DNA of 64,000 nt. It comes from Chrysopilus asiliformis. Its lineage: Eukaryota; Arthropoda; Insecta; Diptera; Rhagionidae. The stretch covers positions 5,509,895-5,573,894 of the forward strand of contig OZ035964.1 of assembly GCA_964034945.1 (NCBI GenBank), in the 5' to 3' direction. This document shows, in pieces, positions 22,500 to 32,124 of this stretch. The notes under the pieces are model-generated. The model had not been told where the DNA came from. It did not search any database and was given only the letters and a program-made list of their open reading frames with translations. The position numbers and the translations under genes were made by a program. Every line of letters begins with the position of its first letter. The stretch's first letter is position 1.

Positions 22500-23480
22500 T
22501 TTGAAAGAGCAATGCCGTCAAAAAAATTTCAATGACATTACAAACGCCGTCAAAACACCTTGAATGGCGTCAACAAAATTTTGAAAGGCATTAAAAACCC
22601 TTCAATATCGTCAAAACACCTTTAATGTCGTCAAAAAAAATTTATGCCATTCAAAAAAATCTTCGACGCTATCAAAACCTCTTCAGTGCCATTAAAAATC
22701 CTTTAATGTAGTCAAAAACCTTTCAATGTCATTAAAAACGCCGTCAAAACACCTTTAATGGCGTCAACAAAATTTTGAAAGGCATTAAAAACCCTTCAAT
22801 ATCGTCAAAACACCTTTAATGTCGTCAAAAAAAAATTTATACCATTCAAAAAAATCTTCGACGCTATCAAAACCTCTTCAGTGCCATTAAAAATCATATA
22901 ATTTCGTCAAAAACCTTTCAATGACATTAAAAACGACGTCAAAATATTTTCAATGGCGTCAAAAACTTTTCAATGCCACCAAAAACCTTTCAATTGCATT
23001 ATAAACCCTTCAATGCCATGAAAATCCTTTTAATGGCGTCAAAAAAATTTTGAATGGCATTAAAAACCCTTCAATACCGTCAAAACACCTTTAATGTCGT
23101 CAAAAAAAAATTTATACCATTGAAAAAAATCTTCGACGCCATCAAAACCTCTTCAGTGCCATTAAAAATCCTTTAATTTCGTCAAAAACCTTTCAATGAC
23201 ATTAAAAACGACGTCAAAATATGTTCAATGTTCAATTATAAACCTTTCAATGCTATGAAAAACCTTTTATTGGCGTCAAAAAAAATTTCAATGACGTTAA
23301 AAAAACCGTCAAAACACCTTCAATAGCGTCAAAACCTTTGCAATGCCACTAAAACTCCTTCAAGGCCATCAAAACACCTTCAATGGTGCAAAAAAAAAAC
23401 TTTCAATTGAAACCTCGTCAAAATCCCTTCAATGATATCAAAACCCCTTCAATGATATCAAAACCCCTTCAATGCTGTCA
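22500..23480 (+). repeat. Largest ~20-bp minisatellite of the TCAAAAACCTTTCAATGG family
   Basis: About 1 kb of diverged units such as TCAAAACACCTTTAATGGCG and TTAAAAACCCTTCAATATCG. A higher-order unit repeats at about 195, 195 and 275 bp (anchors at 22547, 22741, 22937, 23212). Its words include AAATCTTCGACGC and ACCTCTTCAGTGCC. The last interval is longer by about four monomers. Confidence 0.9.
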
Positions 23481-24702
23481 AAGCATCGGGAAATTTCCGG
23501 GTTTTGCAAGGAAAACATGCGATTTTTCCTTACCAAAAACCCGCCGTATCCTTGTTGCCGTCTTTCCGTTCGAACACATCAATGGTAATTTCAGACGAAT
23601 CGGTTAGAAGGTTTTTGAGACTAAAAAAAAGGGTTACCAGAATTTCCGCCCAAACGGATGGAGGATTTGCGAGTTAGTAGCTCCTCCTTCAAAAAATCAT
23701 CCCAATCGGTTGCACGATTTCCGAATTAGACCTCCTAAAAGCTCGTAAATACCGCCCAACGTTGTATTCCTTCAAAAATTCAAACTTTCCCGCGGTTCTT
23801 TGGAAAGCTTTTGCCATCACTCGAATTCTATAAAAATCCAACGAGTTTTCACATTTTTTTTTGGAAATATTCAAACATTTCGGGGTCCTTTGGGAGTTTT
23901 TCCAAACTTTTAAAATCCCTGAAATCCCACTCCTGGCCTCCACTTTTCTACCCATTATTATTTTTACTAATGATTTTGACATCGTTGTCGTGTGAAAATC
24001 CTCGAATGTTATGCAGTTTTGTTTTGTCGACTGCATTCTAATTATTTTATTTTATTTTATTTTTTTCGTGTGTGTTTCTGATGTACGTATGTTAATTTAT
24101 TGCCTTACTTTAGGTTAGGTTTTGTTCTTATATAAAGCTGTTGGTGATCCCATAAAATATCTTCAACATCACATCCAGCAAATGCATATATCGGGGATTG
24201 AATCGATAAATTCTGAAAAACTGGTCTGTCTTTCCAAGTAATATAATTTTTGGTTTTATTGTGGGGTTTTGCGATAAAACCTCGCTAAATCAGATTGGAT
24301 GTAGCACGCGCTGAAAGTGGTATTATAGGGGAGATGGCCGGTGGACGGGGGGACGGGGAAGACTTGAGAAATAAGGAAGAACGTTGTTATCAGATGAAGG
24401 AATGTACCATACGTCCGTCCGTCCGTCCATCCAGTCTGGTTACAACAGATGCAAAACTAAATTACCTGCGGAACGGTACAACGCATCAAATTGGCAAATA
24501 ATTTTAATCAATCTTCGTTTGTTGGTGGTTATTTATGTGTATAAAAAAACTACAAATATTTTTTTTGTATTGAATGGGAATAGCGAAATATATTTAAAAA
24601 CAATTAAAATTCAGTACAAAATTCAATGTTTGTGAAATTGACAAACAAACAGAAATATTAAGGAACGTAAAAATGAGGATTTTCAACGCATCAAAACAGG
24701 TC
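23481..24702. other. AT-rich stretch with motif remnants, no gene seen
   Basis: CAATCGGTTG-type motifs occur near 23597 and 23700. CCGTCC tracts lie near 24413-24430. No gene recognised. Confidence 0.5.
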
Positions 24703-24846
24703 TTAAGCCTAATACAGACTAACGATTGGGATTACGATTGAGCTTCCTTGACCAATGAGCTTTCAAGTCCCGATCGTTGAAAGCTTTGTTCGCATTGGTC
24801 GAGAAGCTTCAACGTAATCGCAATCGTTCGCCTGAATTGGGCTTTA
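24703..24846. mobile_element. 144-bp foldback element, compact relative of 28283-28632
   Basis: The left arm TTAAGCCTAATACAGACTAACGATT is mirrored at the right by AATCGTTCGCCTGAATTGGGC plus TTTA. The interior has GACCAATGAGCTTTCAA and GAAAGCTTTGTTCGCATTGG as an inner inverted pair. The left arm has only three diverged GATTRC-type hexamers, whereas the 28283 copy has dozens. Non-coding. Confidence 0.8.
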
Positions 24847-25540
24847 GGAGGAAGATTCGCGAAGTGGCCCCCTCGGATATTGATGAAACTTCCATATGTA
24901 AAAGGAGGTCAAAAGATGTGTACCTTGTTTTTTTTATCGGCAACCATCCATGTTTAGTAGGGTCCTTTTTGACCTCCCGAAAAGTATGCAAATTTTCGAT
25001 TTTTGGTGTTTTTCCATAGCAGGACTCGTCCGATTTCAATGAAACCAAAGTGAAAATTCTTCTTTCGTTAAAAGCAAAAAATCGACAAAAAAGATTTTGA
25101 AAAACAGTTCATACGGTAGTGTACCTAATTTTCTACTACTTTTTACGACCGACTTCAGTGAATTTAAAAAAAAAAACCAAAAAACGATTTCACGATTTGA
25201 AACAAGATTCAAACCAAAAGTTTACCTGTCTTTACTTTTGGGCTGGGAAAATCGTTTATTAGGATAAAACGCCCTATTTCGAAATTAAGTTGGTTGCCTA
25301 CTAATACGATCATATTTCATGAATATATTAATCTAGAGTGTTGAAAAATGCTTCTCTTATCTCTTCCCTCCTCTGCCTAATGTTTTTTTTTTCCAATTTT
25401 TTCGACAACAACTAGTCGTATTGAAAAATTTGTTTTCAGCCTCCCACCCCTTGGCACGTGTCCTGCTCCTTCTACTGATGGCACGTGTCCTGCTCCTTTT
25501 GCTGCCTAATCCTGTAAGGATTCGAGTTAAAAGGAAAACG
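24847..25540. other. AT-rich stretch, no gene seen
   Basis: No element ends or coding signal. A short duplicated word (GGCACGTGTCCTGCTCCTT) appears twice near 25453 and 25481. Confidence 0.5.
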
Positions 25541-25900
25541 GGGAGCCTAATTCGGTGTCCTTTTTGTGAAAATTCAATTTTTCGTGGGACACCCCTCCAC
25601 CCCCCGTACCATCCAAAATATCGGTGATATCGAAAAACGGACAACGGATTCTTAATCAGAGGTCCAAAAAAACCTTGTATGTCAAATTTCAACTAAATCG
25701 GAGACGTGTCAAAAAATTGAAAAAATCGCAAGGGCACCCCCCCTCTCCCTGCACCGCCTAAACCATTAGTGATATCGGAAAACGGACAACGGATTCTTAA
25801 TCAGAGGCCATAAAAACCCCCCTGTGCCAAATTTCAGCGAAATCAGACACATGTCCAAAATTTGAAAAAATCGCAAGGGGGACCCCTGGACTTTTTTTAA
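25541..25900 (+). repeat. 145-bp direct duplication
   Basis: CGGACAACGGATTCTTAATC occurs at 25638 and 25783. Each copy is preceded by GTGATATCG and followed by CAAATTTCA, an AATCGGA or AATCAGA word, and TTGAAAAAATCGCAAGGG. Confidence 0.8.
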
Positions 25901-25933
25901 GGACGAAAAATCGAAGTCCTCCGATCGGGCTGA

Positions 25934-26105
25934 AATTTAGAATCTAGAGGTTATCGGGGACGGAGAATCGATATCCGGTATCCTTTTTGAGGGGGGCGGT
26001 ACGGTTTAGGGGGTACAAGGACGAGGTCCTTGAAAAATCCTTTTTTCCCCAAAAAGGACACCGGATATCGATTCCTCGTCCCCGAAAACTGTAAGATTCA
26101 AAATT
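25934..26105. repeat. Inverted repeat, ~56-bp arms
   Basis: The left arm (25934-25989) contains CGGGGACGGAGAATCGATAT and CCGGTATCCTTTTTG. The right arm (26050-26105) is its reverse complement with few differences. The loop is about 60 nt. May be a foldback element or an inverted copy of the neighbouring duplication unit. Confidence 0.75.
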
Positions 26106-26397
26106 TCATGAAGATCCTTCGAGCCGTTTCCGAGATAAAAGGATACAATTTTTAAGGATCCGACATTTGGAAAACCCTTTGTCCCTCGCGTAATTTTTGG
26201 CCTATCAAGTCACGGAAAACGGTTTTTGATAGATTAAAGGATCCTAAAGAAAGCGTGGTTTTTGTTTTTCCCGAAACTGCAGAACTTTTTTTGTGAAAAC
26301 ATTTTTTCGCGGGATTTGAAATTTTCTTCATATTTTTTTTCAAAAATTTCAAAACTGAAATTTCAAAAAAAAAATTGTTGTAAAATGCTGGGAAATA

Positions 26398-26589
26398 GTT
26401 CAATACCAAGACTTAGTTCTTAAACGGACAAAATCGGAGCATTTCCTCCCCCCTCTCCCATACAAACGATTTTTTTTCACAATTTTCACCGTTTTCGGGG
26501 AAATTAAAAAAAAAACTTTCGTTTGAATGGGGAGGGTTAAAGAAATGGTCCGATTTTGCCTGTTTAAGAACTTAGCCTTGCTATTGAAC
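26398..26589. mobile_element. 192-bp foldback element
   Basis: GTTCAATACCAAGACTTAGT at the left is mirrored by AACTTAGCCTTGCTATTGAAC at the right. The arms continue through TTCTTAAACGGACAAAATCG for about 45 bp. Words in the loop (CTCTCCCATACAAACG) match the repeat around 8440, suggesting common origin. Confidence 0.75.
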
Positions 26590-28160
26590 CATTTCTGAAC
26601 ATTTTGCCGGCTAGAATAATAATAGAGCCAACACCCAAAAAAAAAGTCTGTATAAAAAAACTCCATATCTATCGCCTCTTCATGATTTTAAAATTTACGA
26701 CAGAGGCAGCTTTTTTTTCTAAAAAAGAAAAAAAAAACAACAGAAACAGATAAACTTTTTAAGAAGAAAGAGATCGACCCACTAAATCAATGTGTATATG
26801 CGGTCCAAAATCATCATTAATGAAAAAAAAACAATCCGTATGTAAAATCTTTGAAAAAAAAAAACATTTTTTAAACTAAATCTCTCCCTGCACTGGTATT
26901 TGACAAAATTCAAATCGTTGGAATAAAATTAGTTGACGTTTTGCCTATTCTCTTGACAACAAAAAAAAATGAACTTAACTTTAAATCCATAAAATATCTC
27001 CTATATATAGTCATAAACTACGAAATTATACTAAAAGAAAAAAAAAACAACAACAACAACAACAAAATCTTGAAAAGCTTCCTTTATAGAAAACAGAAAA
27101 AAAAACAATCGGATTCGATCGAATGATGGACCAATTTTCATTTAACAGCCGAAACTTACTTTTTAACACACCCAGAAAGCGTCCAAATCTGAAATGACAA
27201 AATTTGTTTAAAGACAATAAAAAAAAATCCAACAACAACAATAGTCTCCAGAAAGAAAAGAAATAATCTGAGAAAATAGCCGAAAAAATCACCTGAAACC
27301 GATATCATCCCATCACACCGCGCGCCAAATACTATGAAAGCTCAATCTTGTCGTCTTGACGATCATCGCCCAAGAAAATAAATCTTACGAGAAGTCTTTA
27401 AATTTTTGGGAAAAGACAAATAACACCAGTCGATGTCAATATGACCGGCCAGGCTGATTACAAAAAAAAACACACACACATATCTACACCAAATACCAAA
27501 AGTGGTGACGATCGGTGTTGCGGTGATCGTACAAAAAAAAAACAATCGAAAAAAAGCCTAACCTAACCTCTATACCTTCTACAGTGGGTCGTTGTCGCGT
27601 TGCGTTAGTTTTGCGCTGTCCGGCTCCAAACGAGAATCGTCGAGGGTATCAATCGATCGATCGCGCGGTTTATCCGAAAAACAATGAAGATCACCGAAGA
27701 ACAAACACGATGAGTGGTCGAGATGGAGAGCCGATCCTAACCTAACCTGACCTGGCCGCCAAAAAAAGAGACTGAACTGAACTGAACTGAACTGTCAGAG
27801 AAATACGAGATATTGACGTTTTGATGATTACACCGTGGCAATCATGCCGATCACCGGTGATGGATCGATCGATCAAGCGCTGGGTGATTGTGATTGGTGA
27901 TGAATTGATGATTGGCTGAGCGACATAGATATTTTCGGGTGACAAAATCGACATATCACACAAACCCTTGCAACGATCAACGGAACGGATCGATTCAAAA
28001 AAGTAGTGCAGTTTTTTTTGCGTTTTCTTCTTCTGTTTTTTTTTTGAAGTTTTCTTTTCGTTTGCAGATTGCACTGGTTTTGATCGATTTTAGGTGATCG
28101 TATCTATGAAATACGTCACGCTTTTTCGTGATTTTTTTATATGGAGCGATTCATTGATTA
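26590..28160. other. A-rich stretch grading into a GATC- and CpG-richer block
   Basis: 26590-27300 is A-rich with AAC tracts. About 27540-27960 is unlike its surroundings: less AT-rich, with many GATC, ATCGATCG and CGATGA words, an AGGTTAGG word on the minus strand at each side (27550 and 27737), and a TGAAC pentamer tract at 27773-27795. A regulatory block or exon is possible but not shown. Confidence 0.4.
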
Positions 28161-28283
28161 AGACCCCATTCAGACACAGTGCGTATGCAAACTTTGTGTG
28201 CGCACGCCGAAGAAAAACACCATAGAAAAAGAATCCGCGCGTTTCCAACTGCGCGCAGATTATGCTGTGTCTGAACGTGGTCT
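28161..28283. mobile_element. 123-bp foldback element
   Basis: AGACCCCATTCAGACACAG at the left is mirrored by CTGTGTCTGAACGTGGTCT at the right. It abuts the next foldback directly. The TTCAGACACAG/TTCAGACTAACG tips of the two are similar, suggesting related elements. Confidence 0.8.
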
Positions 28284-28632
28284 AAAGCTCAATTCAGACT
28301 AACGATTGCGATTGCGATTGCGATTACGATTACGATTACGATTGCGATTGCGATTATGATTACGATTGCGATTGCGATTGCGATTACGATTACGATTACG
28401 ATTGCGATTGCGATTGCGATTGCGATTACGATTGCGATTACGATTACGATTACAATTGCGATTACGATTGCGATTGCGATTGCGATTGCGATTACGATTG
28501 CGATTGCGATTACGATTGAAGCTTCTCGACCAATGAAATCAAAGCTTTCAACGATAGGAAAATGAAAGCTTTGATCTCATTGGTCGAGCAGCTTTAATCG
28601 TAATCACAATCGTTAGTCTGAATCGAGCCTAA
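28283..28632. mobile_element. 350-bp foldback element with hexamer expansion in one arm
   Basis: Ends AAGCTCAATTCAGACTAACG and CGTTAGTCTGAATCGAGCCT are inverted repeats. An inner inverted pair reads GACCAATGAAATCAAAGC and GCTTTGATCTCATTGGTC. Compared with the 144-bp relative at 24703, the left arm has grown by about 200 bp through GATTGC/GATTAC units. Non-coding. Confidence 0.85.
28299..28517 (+). repeat. GATTRC hexamer microsatellite
   Basis: About 36 hexamers, each GATTGC or GATTAC with rare variants (one GATTAT, one AATTGC). The G and A forms cluster in runs (three G, three A, and so on), and the GGG-AAA order recurs. This points to slippage in multi-unit steps. It lies wholly inside the left arm of the foldback. 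Confidence 0.95.
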
Positions 28633-29482
28633 GTCCTACAGATCAATTGAGCTGAGATTTTCTATCAAGTTCTCGCAGTTCGGAAACCCTTTATTCGATT
28701 GAACCCAAAATGGTCTACATTTGTAGAAAATGGGCTCCAGGGAACGGGTAAAAGCTTGTGTCACACAATGTCCTTTCCAACAGATCTAATTACACTTTCC
28801 ATCCCACCATGTTATCATTGAAATCTCATCCAACATTCGCTATATTTTAACCCCCCTCCCCCCCCCCCCCCCCCCAAAAAAAAAACAAAAAGTGCTTTCA
28901 AAAACAGAAAATCTAGCCCATAAATCCGGATTGCATAGAATTTTAATCCTGATATCAGTTTTTTTTTATTTCTTCTCGTATTTCTATAAATTTAAGACAA
29001 CAACAACAGAAAAAAATCCCACCTCAATGGATCATCTTCGGAGATTTCATAAATATTCAAATGTCTTGCGATTTGCCTAAACTAGGCTGTAAACAGGCAT
29101 CAATGGTCACACAGAGATTCAAGACTTCTTCATTTTCAACATTTTCTAACGCCGCTAATTCTTATAAAGCAGCTTTTGATGAACATCATTTGATTAAGCA
29201 ATTTTGACCGTGTTTTCTTGTGGTGGAGATTTTTGTCAAAAAATTCTCTCGAATTGGTAATATGAAATCATAGGCGTTTGTTTGTAGCGTTTTTTTTTTT
29301 GGGTGCGCCACGACACAACGATCTAATTCTGGTCAATATTTTTCTTTTTTTCTGCAAAACCGATAAAATAGTCATAAAAAACTTCCTACGATAATTTCAG
29401 GCATTGCTTTTTTGTTTTGTTTTATTTTAAGGTTTTTTTTGCATGCTTTTTTACTCACTGTTTGTGTTTTTTTTCGTTTCAG
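28633..29482 (+). other. Likely intron sequence upstream of the mini-exon
   Basis: Contains a CAATTGAGCTGAGATTTTC motif near 28643, a C18 run at 28858-28875, and a T-rich final 100 bp. TGCATG at 29440-29445 and the branch-like CTCAC at 29454-29458 lie just before the pyrimidine tract and CAG. Confidence 0.5.
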
Positions 29483-29518
29483 ATGAATTAAGCAGCAGCG
29501 GTTTATCTTTAGAGATTG
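29483..29518 (+). CDS. Putative 36-nt mini-exon, frame ELSSSGLSLEI
   Basis: Seen: a branch-like CTCAC 25 nt before the AG, a T-rich tract TTTTTTTTCGTTTCAG, a 36-nt body, then the donor GTGAGTG. Two frames are stopped at once (TAA or TGA). The third is open, reading ELSSSGLSLEI with one base owed upstream and two downstream; 36 is a multiple of three, so skipping keeps the frame. Known: TGCATG, present 38 nt upstream, is the Rbfox binding word, and small in-frame exons are often under such control in neurons and muscle. Inferred: a regulated exon of a large plus-strand gene. The protein is not recognised. Chance pairing of good splice sites over 64 kb is the main alternative. Confidence 0.5.
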
Positions 29519-31200
29519 GTGAGTGTTTTTTGATTATTTATTTATTTTTTTAAAACAAAGAAATTTCAAATTTACTGCCCTTTGCAATACTTTGAAGTAC
29601 TGCCACTGCCCTTTTATTTGATTGTTTTTGGGAAGAAAGTTACATCGTCTTTTTTTTGGCTACCGTAGATGTACATACATCCGTCGTTGATAAGTTTATC
29701 TGACCAAAAATCGACGAATTCTGTTGGGAATCACAAAAAACGGTCCTGTTTGGATGGGTGTGGTTTTGAATTTGAATTCTCGGGACTTTTTGTGCCAAAT
29801 TTTTCCCATAAATACTTTGTGGAACATTTTTAGGGGGCCTAAATCACGTTCTGGCCACCTCAAATTGTGGAAATTGAATTTTTTGAACATTTCTATATCA
29901 AAATATGCATCTTGGCAGCATTTATAGGGTTTTAATGACTTAAAAAACCCATATTGGCCACCTCCAATTACGGTTTTGTCGTAACTCCCTAGAATGTCAC
30001 TGGAAAATGCCTATTCGTGACATTGAAACATTTGTAGGGTTTCACGGCTTTTTAATCCCATAAAAGCCATTTTTGTGCAGGATTTTGCCAAACCCCCTAC
30101 CGTTTTTGAGAAACTCCAAAAAACACCTTTCCATTTTGAAGGTGGAGGAAAACGTGTGAGGAAGAGGTCTAAATTGCGTAATTTATGGCTTGTGGTTCTC
30201 TCCCTCCTCCATCCATCAATTCTGTGATTCGTCGAACTCTTCCCATCCGTTCTCGAGTTTTGCGCGAACAAACAAACACATAATTGAGTAGCGTTTAAAA
30301 AAAGTCTTAAATTTTTCGTTGTCTAAAAAAGGTGTAAAATTTCTTGGGATCCAGAAAAAGACTTAAAATTTTTGTGGGGTGGCTTTCCCACAGTTTTTTT
30401 TCGCAATGGGTCCTAACAAGTTTCGAGTGGATTTTCGGAAATAATTGCAACCGTTTTTTCTATGGAACCTTGAAATATTTATGTTTCTCCAAAGGGCGCC
30501 ACCCCCCTCCCCCCCCCCTCCCTCCTTAAATTTTAAGTTACGTCATCGGTCGACATAACGCTTTTCATTATCTGGGTTTAATATTGATTGAAGACCTTTT
30601 GTTATTCCATCTTTTGTGGAAAAAAAGCCCCAACATAAAAGCGATTCCCTACTCCCGATATTAATAAATTCTTCTCCCGAATGCATCCAAAACACCGCAC
30701 AGTATCATGCACTGTGATTCAAAAAAATTGACAACGACGATGAGTCTAAGTACGTGTTTTTCAACCGCGCTCTGTTTTGTGTCGTTTTACAGAGACCCAT
30801 CTCTGTGTCTTATAAGTGATTTTGTGTTCTTCAAGTGGTTTAAATGCTTGTTCTTTGCTTGCTTTTGTTGTTTATTTTTCTCCACTCGTTTTCTTGTTTT
30901 TTTTTTTTTTTCATTTTTTACCCAATATTCTGGCCGGTGATTTAGCGTGAAATCCAACCATTTATTGTTGAATAGCATTTTTCCATTTATCTTACGTTCA
31001 GGGATTTAAATGTGACTCAAACAAGCAAAGAACAATAAAAAAATAAATAAATAAAAGCTAACTTCATCTATCAGAACTATTCGAAAATCTTACCAGCTTT
31101 ATTGTTGTTAAGGCAACTTTGGTCGGAGTTGGCACCATCGTTTTGTTTTTTATTTTTTATTATTTTTATTTTAAATTCTTGGTTTCAAAATTAATTTAAA
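29519..31200 (+). other. AT-rich stretch, likely intron, with dispersed words
   Basis: ACATTTRTAGGG-type words at 29917 and 30028 link 29700-30270 to the repeats near 600 and 2500. A C-rich tract lies near 30500. No further exon recognised. Confidence 0.45.
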
Positions 31201-32124
31201 ACTAGAATTTGGACCCGGCTTCGCCCTGCTAAAAGCGTGAGTAGAACAAAATCTAGGAAAACAAAACACAGTTGGTTATAAATTAGGCGGTCCGTGCTTT
31301 TCTTTAAAGTTTTTTTCTTTTCGGAAAATGATCTTCAAAAATTAATAAAAAGACAATAAAATCTAGCATTGGGATACACTTGACCCCCCCCCCCTTCTTC
31401 TTAGGCTACTTTTCAATGAGCTGGACCTCCGATGAATAGCTGGGTCGAATTTCGGGCCAATCGGTTCACTAGTTTCCCCACGATAGATTAACGTGGAGGA
31501 AAAACAAAGCTTCAGATTCCGTTTTCCCCTTCCCTTATTTCCCTAACCTTCTGGGCTAGTTTTTAATCAATCTATGTAAGACCTGGACCACCGATGAGTA
31601 TCTATGCCGAATTTCGGGCTAATCGGTTCGGTAGTTTTCCCTAGATAGAGTAACATAGAAGAAAAACCAAGCTTGGGATTCACTTTACCCCCTACCATTG
31701 GGCTACTTTGCAAGATGTCCACACTCAGAAAAATGTCCAGGTCAACTTTTTGTCAGGTTAACTCTGACCTTACAGAGGTTTCTGTAAGCCAGCTAGCGGT
31801 CAGAGTTAACCTATATAAGGTCAACTCGTGCAGCTCCCAATGCCCTACTTCACCTGCTGGTGGCTTAATTTTAGAATTTCTCCGACCACAGGTCAACTCA
31901 GTTTTACTTGCCCACATGCAGGGGAACGCGCGCCTGCCCGAGGCCAATTACGCCGTATGTAGGTCGTCGAGTTAGCCTCAATTTTTCTGAGTGCATGTCG
32001 AAACCAGGCCTCAGCGAACATCCATGCCAAATTTGAGGTCAATCGGTTCGGCCGTTTCGGTTCAGACGTGACAGAGGAACATACTGACAGACAGACACCA
32101 ATTCGTTTTTATATATTAGTATGA
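31201..32124 (+). repeat. Second copy of the ACTAG...TATATTAGTATGA repeat, split by a MITE
   Basis: Starts ACTAGAATTTGGACCCGGCT, TCGCCC and ends GACAGACAGACACC, TTTTATATATTAGTATGA. CCAATCGGTTC/TAATCGGTTC units recur at about 160 bp. Without the inserted 272 bp its length is close to 650 bp, somewhat longer than the copy at 17309. Confidence 0.8.
31722..31993 (+). mobile_element. 272-bp CACTCAG MITE, copy 3
   Basis: Inserted inside the 31201 repeat and flanked by CA on both sides (31720-31721 and 31994-31995). Removing element plus one CA gives GATGTCCATGTCGAAACCA, which aligns with TATGCCTATGTTGAAACCA in the 17309 copy, so the empty site is visible. About six substitutions from copy 2, no indels. 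Confidence 0.95.

Noticed and set aside
28356..28565. 70-codon frame of alternating isoleucine with alanine or threonine
   Set aside because: Direct translation of the GATTRC hexamer array.
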